Notes under the pieces: model-generated | Told to the model about the DNA's origin: nothing | Database searches by the model: none | The model's input: the letters and a program-made list of their open reading frames with translations, nothing else | Source of the DNA: Paludisphaera soli | GTDB taxonomy: Bacteria > Planctomycetota > Planctomycetia > Isosphaerales > Isosphaeraceae | NCBI RefSeq assembly: GCF_011064595.1 | Contig: NZ_JAALJI010000002.1 | Span: 310,001 to 374,000 of the forward strand | Direction of reading: 5' to 3' | Length of the DNA stretch: 64,000 bases | Shown here: positions 56,570 to 64,000 of the stretch, piece by piece | Layout: every line of letters begins with the position of its first letter | Numbering within the stretch: position 1 is the stretch's first letter | Made by a program: the position numbers and the translations under genes

Positions 56570-57691
56570 TCAGGGGCGGTTCGGCTCGACCAGCACGGCC
56601 AGCGGGTCGGCCTCGTCGCGGCTCGGCCAGACGATCAGTTCGGGGAAGGCCCGCGCGATCCGCTCGGCCAGGTCTTCCACGCCGGGCCGCTCCGTGGCGT
56701 AATGCCCGGCCACGATCAGCCCGACGCCCATCGCCCGCGCCTCGATCGCCCGATGGAACCGCGCCTCGCCCGTCAGCAGGACCTGGGCGCCGAGCCTCGC
56801 CGCGTCGCCCAGGAAGTCGTCCCCCGCCCCGCAGGAGACGGCCACCCGCTCGACCACGGCCGCCGGGTCGCCGGCCACCTGGAGCGTCGCTCCCCCCAGG
56901 GCTCGCGAGGCCGAGCGGGCGAACTCGCCGAACGTCCGGGGGGCTTCCAGCCGGCCGATCCGCCCCGCCCCGAGCGCGGACGGGGGCGGCTCGACGGGGT
57001 GCACGTCGATCGCCGGCTCCTCGTAGGAATGCCGCGCCCGGATCGCCGCCAGGACCCCCGGCAGGCGGACGCCGGGGCAGACCATCTCGATCCGAAGCTC
57101 CGCGACCGTCTCGCGACGCCCCCTCGCGCCGACCGCCGGGTCGGTCGACTCGCCGCCGAGGAACGTCCCGTGGCCGGGGATCGCGAACGAGCACTCGGAA
57201 TAGTCGCCGATCCGCCCCGCGCCGGCTTCGAATGCCCCGGCGAGCACGGCGTCGCGATCCGCCTCGGGGGTGAAGACCACCACCTTGAACGACGCCGGCC
57301 CGGGGTGCGGCCGGATCGGCGCGGCGTCGACCAGGCCCAACCGTCGGCAGAGCCCCGCGTTGATCCCGTCCTCCGCGCCGTCGAACGCCGTGTGCGGGCT
57401 GGCGACGGCCACGCCGGCGCGGGCGAGTTTCCAGAGCGGGGCGGTCGCCGGCAGGTCGGCGCGGATCCGCTTGGTCTCGCGGAAGAGGATCGGGTGGTGG
57501 CTCACGATCAGCCCCGCCCCCTCGCGCACCGCCTCCGTCGCCGACTCGTCGGTCACGGTCAGGCAGGTCATCACACGCTCGACGGCCGCGTCGGGGTCGC
57601 CCCAAAGGAGCCCCACGTTGTCCCACTTCTCGGCCAGCCGCGACGGGGCGAACCCCTCCAGCCAGCCGGCCACCTCGGCGACGGTCTTCAC
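56570..57691 (-). CDS. Nif3-like dinuclear metal centre protein
   Basis: The 373-aa protein belongs to the Nif3/YbgI (DUF34) family, hexameric proteins with a two-metal site; some have GTP cyclohydrolase-like activity. WDNVGLLWGDPDA and VSHHPILF (metal ligands HHP) are at the start, and ASPHTAFDGAEDGIN follows. A central insert, the NGG1p-interacting/PII-like domain (about 140-240), is present as in long-form members. The closing motif GEARFHRAIEARAMGVGLIVAGHYATE supplies the remaining His/Glu. The start is GTG at 57691 with GGAGG 6 bp upstream. Its first 4 bp (GTGA) overlap the stop of pabC, so translation is coupled. Confidence 0.9.
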   Translation of the reverse strand: MKTVAEVAGWLEGFAPSRLAEKWDNVGLLWGDPDAAVERVMTCLTVTDESATEAVREGAGLIVSHHPILFRETKRIRADLPATAPLWKLARAGVAVASPHTAFDGAEDGINAGLCRRLGLVDAAPIRPHPGPASFKVVVFTPEADRDAVLAGAFEAGAGRIGDYSECSFAIPGHGTFLGGESTDPAVGARGRRETVAELRIEMVCPGVRLPGVLAAIRARHSYEEPAIDVHPVEPPPSALGAGRIGRLEAPRTFGEFARSASRALGGATLQVAGDPAAVVERVAVSCGAGDDFLGDAARLGAQVLLTGEARFHRAIEARAMGVGLIVAGHYATERPGVEDLAERIARAFPELIVWPSRDEADPLAVLVEPNRP

Positions 57692-58509
57692 GACAATCCT
57701 CCGGCTTCCAGCCAATTTGAAACGCCTTCCTGGATCCGACGGGTCGTCGGCCCCGGCGCGGGGAATCGGGCCCGCCCCCACCGGCCGACGGGGACGATCC
57801 CCCGGACGCCGTTGGTGAGGAAGACCTCCTCGGGGTGGAGCCGCCGGTCGAGCAGCGAGAGAGCCGCCTCCTCGACCCGCGTCCCCAGCGCACGGGCCCG
57901 CTCGACGACCAGGCCCCGCATGATCCCCGGCACGATCCGGCCGTCGGCCGGCGGCGTGACGAGGTCGCCCCGGACGACGAAGAAGACGTTGGTCCGGCTC
58001 CCCTCGCACACCGCGCCCGTCTTGTCCACGAGCAGCGCCTCGTCGCACCCCTCCGCCCGCGCCTGGTCGTGCAGCAGGCGATACGGCCAGTAGTTCAGCG
58101 ACTTGTATCCCGCCAGCGGGTCCAGCCGCGCCGGCCCGACCGTCCCCAACACGGCCCCCTCGGGCGGCGGCGGCGCGGGGAGCGGCCCCGACCGCATCCA
58201 GAGCGTCGAGCCGGAAGTCGCCGAGAGCCCCCCCGTCAGCGTGATCCGCAGCAGGGCGTCCCCCTCGCGGCCGTCGGCCTCCAGCAGGGCCTGCACGTCC
58301 TCGGCGGTCGGCAGGACGACCCCGTCGAGCGGCAGGCCGAGTTCGCCGGCCGATCGACTCAGGCGATCGAGGTGCCGGGGGAGGAGCGTCGGCCGGCCGT
58401 CCCAGGTCCGGAGCGTCTCGAACAGGCCCAGGCCGTGTTCGAACGTCCGGTCCAGGACGCTCACCGTCAGCGCCTCGTCGGCGACGACCGCGCCTCGGGT
58501 CCAGATCAT
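57688..58509 (-). CDS. pabC: aminodeoxychorismate lyase (class IV aminotransferase fold)
   Basis: PabC splits 4-amino-4-deoxychorismate into p-aminobenzoate and pyruvate in folate synthesis. The 273-aa PLP enzyme has FEHGLGLFETLRTWDGRP, then the PLP lysine in LAGYKSLNYWPYRLL. CDEALLVDKTGAVCEGSRTNVFFV and EEVFLTNGVRGIVPVG are cofactor-binding motifs of class IV aminotransferases. D-amino-acid or branched-chain transaminases share the fold, but the pabB neighbour favours PabC. The ATG overlaps the pabB stop by 4 bp (ATGA), and its own stop overlaps the nif3-like start. Confidence 0.88.
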   Translation of the reverse strand: MIWTRGAVVADEALTVSVLDRTFEHGLGLFETLRTWDGRPTLLPRHLDRLSRSAGELGLPLDGVVLPTAEDVQALLEADGREGDALLRITLTGGLSATSGSTLWMRSGPLPAPPPPEGAVLGTVGPARLDPLAGYKSLNYWPYRLLHDQARAEGCDEALLVDKTGAVCEGSRTNVFFVVRGDLVTPPADGRIVPGIMRGLVVERARALGTRVEEAALSLLDRRLHPEEVFLTNGVRGIVPVGRWGRARFPAPGPTTRRIQEGVSNWLEAGGLS

Positions 58510-59933
58510 CGGGCGTCCTCCCCGGTCAGGACGCGACGCAGGCCCTTCCCCTTGTGGAGCGTCTCCTCGTACTCGGCCTCGGGGTCGGAGTCGGCGACGA
58601 GGCCGCCGCCGACCTGGTAGCCGACCCGGTCCCCCTCGACGATCGCCGTGCGGATCGCGATGTTGAAGCCGCTGGTCCCGCCGCGACTGAGATAGCCGAT
58701 CGCCCCCGTGTAGAGGCTCCGCCGCGTCGGCTCCAGCTCGTCGATGATCTCCATCGCCCGGATCTTGGGCGCGCCGGTGATCGAGCCCCCCGGGAAGGTC
58801 GCACGGACGACGTCGATCGGCCCGACCCCCTCGCGGAGCGTCCCCTCGACGGTCGCCACCAGGTGATGCACCTGCGCGTAGCTCTCCAGGGCGAGCGGGT
58901 CGACCACCTCGACGGAGCCGTAGCGGCAGACGCGCCCCAGGTCGTTGCGCTCCAGGTCGACGATCATGATCAGCTCGGCGCGGTCCTTCTCCGAGGCGGT
59001 CAGCTCGGCGGCGAGCGCCGCGTCGGCCTCGGGCGTCTCCCCGCGCGGGCGGGTGCCCTTGATGGGGCGGGTGACGATCCGGCTCCCCCGCGTCTGGTAG
59101 AACCACTCGGGGCTCGCCGACACCACCGCCAGGTCGCGCCACCGCAGGAAGGCGGCGAACGGCGCGGGGCTCTCTTCCTGCAGCCGCAGGAAGAGAGCCA
59201 GCGGGTCGACGCGGCCGCGCGCCGTGAACCGCTGGGAGAGGTTGATCTGGAAGACGTCCCCGGCGCGGATGTATTCGAGCGATCGGCCGACGGCGGCCAG
59301 GTACTCGTCGCGCGTGAAGCCGCCGGTCAGGGGGCCGAGGTTGGTCGCGCCGGGAAGCCGGGGCGAGGCGGCGGCGTCGCGGAGGGCCCGTCGCCAGAAC
59401 CTCGCCCGGCGTTCGACGGCCTCGCGGCCCTCGCCCAGCAGGTCCCAGGCGTGGATCGCGGCCGTGCCGCGTTCGCGGTCGAGGACGACGGCCGTGTCGT
59501 GCAGGGCCATGCGGACGTCGGGCAGTCGGGAGTCGCGCGGAGCCTTGCGGGGGAGTCGCTCCAGCTCCGGGGCGAGGTCGTAGCCGAGGAAGCCGATCAG
59601 GCCCCCCTGGAAGGGGCAGGCGTCGGGATTCGGGTCGGGCTCGTCGCCGGGGTCGGCCAGGCGGTGTTCCCGCGTCAGGACTTCCAGCCGGGACAGCGGG
59701 CCTTCGCCCGCCTCGACCGAGCCGGCGTCGGTGCGGATTGACCAGCGGCGGTCGATGGCCTCGAAGACCAGCCGGGGATAGGCGGCCAGGATGCTCCAGC
59801 GTCCGGCGTCGCCGAAGCCGGGCCCGCTGGCGAGGATCGCCGGCTCGGGCCAGGTGCCGACCGCGGCGACCAGGCGGTCGGCCGGGAGGTCCAGGGGGAT
59901 CCGCACGGTCGTCGGCGTCTGCGGCACTCCCAC
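58506..59933 (-). CDS. pabB: aminodeoxychorismate synthase component I
   Basis: PabB converts chorismate to aminodeoxychorismate using ammonia or glutamine-derived ammonia. The 475-aa protein has the anthranilate synthase component I-type fold. GGFTRDEYLAAVGRSLEYI starts the chorismate-binding domain (about 200-470), with ISLSQRF-like NLSQRF, SPEWFY, RPIKGTRPRG (the family lysine loop), LERNDLGRV and FPGGSITGAPKIRAMEII. TrpE is the alternative; pabC next door makes PabB much more likely. The start is GTG 59933 with GGAGAGG about 10 bp upstream. No glutamine amidotransferase (pabA) is in the window. It is the first gene of pabB-pabC-nif3. Confidence 0.9.
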   Translation of the reverse strand: MGVPQTPTTVRIPLDLPADRLVAAVGTWPEPAILASGPGFGDAGRWSILAAYPRLVFEAIDRRWSIRTDAGSVEAGEGPLSRLEVLTREHRLADPGDEPDPNPDACPFQGGLIGFLGYDLAPELERLPRKAPRDSRLPDVRMALHDTAVVLDRERGTAAIHAWDLLGEGREAVERRARFWRRALRDAAASPRLPGATNLGPLTGGFTRDEYLAAVGRSLEYIRAGDVFQINLSQRFTARGRVDPLALFLRLQEESPAPFAAFLRWRDLAVVSASPEWFYQTRGSRIVTRPIKGTRPRGETPEADAALAAELTASEKDRAELIMIVDLERNDLGRVCRYGSVEVVDPLALESYAQVHHLVATVEGTLREGVGPIDVVRATFPGGSITGAPKIRAMEIIDELEPTRRSLYTGAIGYLSRGGTSGFNIAIRTAIVEGDRVGYQVGGGLVADSDPEAEYEETLHKGKGLRRVLTGEDAR

Positions 59934-60050
59934 GGGGGATTGACCTCTCCAAACCTGTCGGCGTCGCGTAGTCTAAGGGGAAAGTATACGGGAGTCGAGT
60001 CTCCTCGACAGCCCCGGCGGCTCCAACTCCAGGCCCGATCGATCGCCACG

Positions 60051-60836
60051 ATGATACGAAACCCCCTCGGCCTCAGGCTCGACCCGACCCGACCGATCCG
60101 CGAGCAGATCCTCCAGGCCGCCCGCCTCGGCGCGAAGGGCGTGGTGTTGGAAGCCTCGGGCGATATCGCCCCCCACCGCCTGGGCGAGACCGGCCGTCGC
60201 GACCTGAAGCATCAGCTGCGATCGGTCGAGGTCTCGCTGACCGCGATGGTCCTCCCCACCCGCCGGCCGTTCGACTCGCTCGACCAGCTCGATGAGCGCC
60301 TCCGACGCGCCGACGCCGTCTTCGCCCTGGCCTTCGACCTCGGCACCCGTCTCGTCCTGGCGCAGGCCGGGCCGATCCCGGCCGCCGACGACGCCCCCAA
60401 GCGCGAGACGTTCACCAACGTCGTCGCCACCCTCGGCGCCCGCGCGGAGCATCGCGGCGTCCGCCTGACGCTGGAAACCGGCCCCGACCCGATCGACCAC
60501 CTGCGGACGTTCCTGGACGCGCTGGCCCACCCGGCGATCGCCGTCAGCATCGACCCGCCCAACCTCCTCCGCGCCGGGATCGACCCGGTGGCCGCGACGC
60601 GCGACCTGCACGACTGGGTCGCCCACGCCTACGCCGGCGACCCGACCGGCGGGACGATCACCGCCCGCAACCCCCGAGGGATCGGCTACCCCGCCGGCGC
60701 CCTCGACTGGGAGGAGTACGTCGGCGCCCTGGAAGAGATCGCCTACCACGGCCCCTTGACCGTCTGGCCCGAGCCGCCCGTCGACCCCGCTCGCCACTTC
60801 AAGGCGGTCGTCGACCGGGTGGCCGAGATCTCCTGA
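60051..60836 (+). CDS. sugar phosphate isomerase/epimerase-type TIM-barrel protein
   Basis: The 261-aa protein is a xylose-isomerase-like TIM barrel of the AP-endonuclease 2 superfamily. LGLRLDPTRPIREQILQAARLGAKGVVLEASGD opens it, EHRGVRLTLETGPDPIDHL carries a metal-ligand Glu, AVSIDPPNLLRAG the Asp strand, and the closing segment is GPLTVWPEPPVDPARHF. Members act as isomerases or epimerases on sugars or as unknown oxidoreductase partners. The ATG at 60051 begins the fold; the frame upstream is unsupported. It is divergent from pabB. Confidence 0.8.
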   Translation: MIRNPLGLRLDPTRPIREQILQAARLGAKGVVLEASGDIAPHRLGETGRRDLKHQLRSVEVSLTAMVLPTRRPFDSLDQLDERLRRADAVFALAFDLGTRLVLAQAGPIPAADDAPKRETFTNVVATLGARAEHRGVRLTLETGPDPIDHLRTFLDALAHPAIAVSIDPPNLLRAGIDPVAATRDLHDWVAHAYAGDPTGGTITARNPRGIGYPAGALDWEEYVGALEEIAYHGPLTVWPEPPVDPARHFKAVVDRVAEIS

Positions 60837-60926
60837 GGGTTGTTCAGCCCTCGCCGGCCCGGCTACGATGGGCCCTTCGGGGGGCCTCTCCCTCCTCGCC
60901 TCGACACGACGGGGATCGAACCGATC

Positions 60927-61661
60927 ATGACCGAGAACGAAGCGACGGCCGCCCCGGCGGTCTCCTGGGTGCCGCTCAACGCCCGCGAGCGTCGGGTGCT
61001 GGGGGTGCTGGTCGAGAAGGCCAAGACCACGCCCGAGTACTATCCGCTGACGGTCGCCGCCATCGTCACCGGCTGCAACCAGAAGAGCAACCGCGACCCC
61101 GTCGTCACCTACGACGCCGACGACGTGGAGGACACGCTCCACGCCCTCCGCAAGAAGGGGGCGACGATCCTCGTCGAAGGCGGCGGGCGCGTCCAGCGCT
61201 GGAAGCACACGATGTACGACTGGCTCAAGGTGAGCAAGGTCGAGCTGGCCGTCGTCGCCGAGCTGTTGCTGCGCGGCCCCCAGACCGAGGGCGACCTGCG
61301 GGCGCGGGCCAGCCGGATGGAGCCGCTCGCCGACCTCCCGGCCTTGCAGGCCCAGCTCGAAGCGCTGGCCAGCCGCAACCTGGTGGTCTACCTGTCGCCC
61401 CCCGGCCAGAAGCGCGGAGTGATCGTGACCCACGGGCTGTACCCGCCCGAGGAGCTGGCGAAGGTCCGGCAGGCCGCCGCCAACGCCGCCGTCCCCGCGG
61501 ACGACGAGCCCGCCCCACGGTCGTCCACGACCCGGGGCGAATCGGCCCCCGGCTGGCGCGAGGAGATCGCCGCCCTCCGCGCCGAGGTCGAGGAGCTCCG
61601 CGGCCGGGTCGACGCCCTGACCGCCGAGCTTCGCGAACTCCGGACCGAACTCGGAGCCTGA
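60927..61661 (+). CDS. YceH/UPF0502 (DUF480) family protein
   Basis: The 244-aa protein belongs to the DUF480/YceH family, winged-helix proteins of unknown function. VPLNARERRVLGVLVEKAKTTPEYYPLTVAAIVTGCNQKSNRDPVV is the first winged helix with its conserved core. VELAVVAELLLRGPQTEGDLRARASRMEP is the second. The C-terminus adds a 40-residue coiled coil (EEIAALRAEVEELRGRV onward), a frequent feature. It may bind DNA. The stop is 4 bp before the next gene. Confidence 0.9.
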   Translation: MTENEATAAPAVSWVPLNARERRVLGVLVEKAKTTPEYYPLTVAAIVTGCNQKSNRDPVVTYDADDVEDTLHALRKKGATILVEGGGRVQRWKHTMYDWLKVSKVELAVVAELLLRGPQTEGDLRARASRMEPLADLPALQAQLEALASRNLVVYLSPPGQKRGVIVTHGLYPPEELAKVRQAAANAAVPADDEPAPRSSTTRGESAPGWREEIAALRAEVEELRGRVDALTAELRELRTELGA

Positions 61662-61665
61662 TTGC

Positions 61666-64000
61666 ATGAGCACGCCCGACGCCGAGCCCCAAGAGCCGAA
61701 CCCCACACCCGCGACCGAACCGCCGTCCGGCGTCTTCGAACCCTACACCGAGCCCCCCGTCCCCGAGCCCGCCCCGGAAGCGCCCCCCGCGCCCCCTCGG
61801 ACCGGCCGGACGCTCACGGCGCTGATCCCGGACGCCGGCAAGGAGCCCTCGGCCGGGCTCACCGACGCCGAGGCCCAGGCTGCCTGGTGCGCCGTGACGG
61901 CCTTGTGGCACCCCTCGCTGCTGGCGAAGGCCGCCGTCGCGCCCCGGGTCGAGTCGCTCACCGCCCCCACGCCCCCCGGGCCGGGCGAGGTCCGGCTGGT
62001 CGTCGACGGCCTGCTCGACCGCCTCCCCTCCGGCTACCGCACCCAGGCCGAGGACGCCGGCGCGATGCTGATGGAGTCCAGCCCCGACCGCGACCGGACG
62101 ATCCGCGAACTGCAGGATCGGCTCGGCGTGGACGCCCCGGCCGGAGACGCCGCGCTCGACGGCCTCGCCGCCGACTTCCTGGCGCTGGGGATGGTTCGCT
62201 GGATGGTCCGCGACCTGGCCTCGGCGATGGGACGGCCGGACGCGATCAACGAGGAAGCCCTGGCCCGCGAGGTCTTCGCCGCGGCCGACGCCTGGTCCGC
62301 CGGCGACGCCGAGGCTGTCCCCGGCCGGCTCAAGGCGGCCTTCGAGATCCTGACCCAGGCCCGCGAGCACGTCTACTCGGTCGACGCCTACCTCGTGGAC
62401 CTCTGCCTGCTCGACCCGGCCCTCCCCGCCGGGTCGATCGCCCGGGCGCTGGAGTCGAACGTCGCGATCACCTTCCTGGCCCAGGCCCAGGCGATCGAGG
62501 CTCAGGCGAAGCTCGACCCCGAGGTCGTCCCGGCGCTCGGCCAGGCGATCACGGACGGCTGGGTCGACGTCATCGGCGGGACCTACGCCGAGGCCGAGGA
62601 TCCCCTCCTGCCGATCGAGTCCACCCTCTGGCAGTTCCGTCGCGGCGGCGAGGTGTACCGCGAGTTCCTGGACGACCGCAACGTGGAGACCTACGCCCGC
62701 CGCCGGTTCGGGCTCTGGCCCCAGGTCGCCCAGCTGGGCCGGCGGCACGGCTACCGCTTCGCCGTCCACTTCGCGCTCGACGGCGGCCGGTTCCCGGTGA
62801 CTCGCGAGCCGAAGAAGCTCTGGGAAAGCCCCGAGGGCTCCAGCCTGGAATCCCTCTTCCGACTGCCGATCGCGGCCGACCGTCCCTCGCAGGGGCTGAT
62901 GTTCCCCTGGAAGCTGGCCGCGACGATGCGCACCGACACCATCGCCACGCTGCCGCTCGTCCACTGGCCGTCGCCGACGGCCTCGTGGTATCAGGACCTC
63001 CGACGGGCGGCCAGGCTCTCGCCGGTCTTCGGCCGCTGGGCCACGGTGAACGACTACTTCCAGCTCACCGACCGCCCCTACGAGTCGTTCCGCCCCGAGC
63101 CCGACGCCTACGCCTCCCCCTATCTGGCCCAGGCCGTCGCCGCCCGCGACCCCGAGGCGATCACCCGGTTCCCCCGCCACCACCGCCTCCGCGCCCGGCT
63201 GGAGTCCGTCCACTGGCTGCGCTCCCTGGCGAGGGCCGTCGACGCCTCGCACCCCGACGCGGCCGTCATCGACCCGGACGCCGTCCAGGCCGAACTCTCG
63301 GCGATCGAGCAGGCCGAGGCCGCCATCGAGACGCGGCGATACGACGAGGCCGCGACGGCCCTTGACGGCCTCGAAGCGGAGTGGTCGGCCGCCCTGGGCA
63401 GGAGCATCGGCTTCGGGGCCGAGCCGAAGGCCGAGGCCCGTCGCGGCTACCTCGTCTTCAACCCGCTGGACGTGGCGCGCAAGGTCGCCGTGGTGTTGCC
63501 GGGGGCCTCGCCCGACCTGCGGCCCGAGGGCCCGCTGATCGCCGCGCAGCTCATCGACGAGGGGGTGGCGGCGGTCGTCGACCTGCCGGCCTTCGGCTTC
63601 GCCTGGATCCCCCGCGACACCGACCCGGAGCGGCCGGCGGCCGAACTGGGGAAGGTGTCGGCGAGCGGGAACGTGCTCAAGAACGAGACGCTGGAGGTCG
63701 AATTCGACCCGGAGTCCGGCGGCCTGCGGGGGATCCTGGCGATCGGCGAGCCGACGGCCCGCGTCGCCCAGCAGGTGGTGCTGACCGGCCTCGTCGGCAA
63801 CGACGGCCAGCCGGCCGCCTCGCGGATGAAGCGGCTGTCGTTCGAGGTCGAGTTCGCCGGGCCGGCCGTCGTGCAGGCGGTGGCCTCCTCGCACCTGCTC
63901 GACCCGAAGTCCGGCCAGCCCCTGGCCCGCGTGACCCAGCGCTGCCGACTCTGGACCGGCCGGCCGGTCGTCGAACTGGACGTGACCGTGAGCGACGTCG
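61666..64000 (+). CDS. GH38 alpha-mannosidase-like protein, 5' part
   Basis: The gene runs off the window, with at least 778 residues present. The first 45 residues are Pro/Glu-rich. A helical region (about 60-270) precedes a TIM-barrel-like part with GGTYAEAEDPLLPIEST, FLDDRNVETYARRRFGLWPQVAQLGRRHGYRFAVH, ending near 470. This layout, with a Gly-Gly-Thr strand and WPQVAQL, recalls the N-terminal domain of GH38 mannosidases; catalytic Asp residues cannot be placed with certainty. The later part (about 580 on) is beta-rich with the LKNETLEVEFDPESGGL segment of the GH38 C-terminal sandwich. There is no signal peptide, suggesting a cytosolic enzyme. The start is 4 bp after the YceH-like gene. 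Confidence 0.65.
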   Translation, partial: MSTPDAEPQEPNPTPATEPPSGVFEPYTEPPVPEPAPEAPPAPPRTGRTLTALIPDAGKEPSAGLTDAEAQAAWCAVTALWHPSLLAKAAVAPRVESLTAPTPPGPGEVRLVVDGLLDRLPSGYRTQAEDAGAMLMESSPDRDRTIRELQDRLGVDAPAGDAALDGLAADFLALGMVRWMVRDLASAMGRPDAINEEALAREVFAAADAWSAGDAEAVPGRLKAAFEILTQAREHVYSVDAYLVDLCLLDPALPAGSIARALESNVAITFLAQAQAIEAQAKLDPEVVPALGQAITDGWVDVIGGTYAEAEDPLLPIESTLWQFRRGGEVYREFLDDRNVETYARRRFGLWPQVAQLGRRHGYRFAVHFALDGGRFPVTREPKKLWESPEGSSLESLFRLPIAADRPSQGLMFPWKLAATMRTDTIATLPLVHWPSPTASWYQDLRRAARLSPVFGRWATVNDYFQLTDRPYESFRPEPDAYASPYLAQAVAARDPEAITRFPRHHRLRARLESVHWLRSLARAVDASHPDAAVIDPDAVQAELSAIEQAEAAIETRRYDEAATALDGLEAEWSAALGRSIGFGAEPKAEARRGYLVFNPLDVARKVAVVLPGASPDLRPEGPLIAAQLIDEGVAAVVDLPAFGFAWIPRDTDPERPAAELGKVSASGNVLKNETLEVEFDPESGGLRGILAIGEPTARVAQQVVLTGLVGNDGQPAASRMKRLSFEVEFAGPAVVQAVASSHLLDPKSGQPLARVTQRCRLWTGRPVVELDVTVSDV

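Overview
The window looks like a chromosomal segment of a planctomycete, most probably from the Isosphaeraceae (Singulisphaera, Paludisphaera, Tautonia and relatives). The indications are very high GC, a DUF1559 pseudopilin-type protein, a secreted protease opening with the planctomycete LExR-x-LLA motif, a secreted sulfatase, an FGE-sulfatase-domain membrane protein, a WD40 protein, and an oversized SecA. This placement is inferred from gene content; no rRNA is present. I see no tRNA, rRNA, CRISPR array, insertion sequence or prophage. About fifty genes are packed on both strands. Because GC is so high, very long open frames lie antisense to real genes; these were discarded.

Layout. 0-2.5 kb: end of ispF, then cysS and ruvC, followed by a palindromic interspersed repeat. 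2.7-7.3 kb: secreted GH99-like glycosidase, WD40 protein, sulfatase and a small membrane protein. 7.3-8.5 kb: Uma2-type nuclease and VOC protein on the minus strand. 8.8-14.6 kb: secA behind a good sigma70-like promoter, the Kdo transferase gene and a DUF3467 gene. 15.0-19.6 kb: a 1,524-residue subtilisin-like exoprotein ending in a strong terminator. 19.6-21.7 kb: three minus-strand hypothetical genes, one SUKH-like. 21.9-29.4 kb: a three-gene minus-strand operon (GAF-GAF-HlyD, HlyD, PqqD-M50-HlyD) divergent from an OprP-type porin. 29.5-31.1 kb: Fur-family regulator and NAD-dependent epimerase. 31.0-36.4 kb: FGE-domain protein, aldo/keto reductase, secretin-like protein, thyA and folA. 36.4-40.0 kb: minus-strand lipoprotein, DUF1559 protein, AhpD-like protein and a small secreted protein. 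40.1-43.1 kb: feoA-feoB-Cys-rich protein behind a Fur-box-like operator. 43.3-47.5 kb: Tat-exported protein, polytopic membrane protein and a hypothetical. 47.7-52.8 kb: UvrD-like helicase and two coupled genes. 52.9-55.6 kb: two very small proteins, rhodanese and MDR oxidoreductase. 56.1-61.7 kb: small acidic protein, pabB-pabC-nif3-like operon, TIM-barrel protein and a YceH-like protein. The window ends inside a GH38-like gene.

The genes fall into several functional groups. Folate and one-carbon metabolism is represented by thyA-folA and pabB-pabC, iron uptake by feo with an obvious operator, and envelope biogenesis by secA, waaA, porin and HlyD parts. There is also a set of secreted hydrolases (GH99-like, sulfatase, S8 protease, GH38-like) typical of polysaccharide-degrading planctomycetes.

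The most unusual items are five. They are the HlyD/GAF/M50 operon with no ABC or RND pump beside it, a SecA with about five copies of a helical unit, and a subtilase whose catalytic His and Ser are 343 residues apart with Gly-Thr linkers between. The other two are a porin whose signal peptide seems to start at ACG, and a 36-residue Lys-rich protein.
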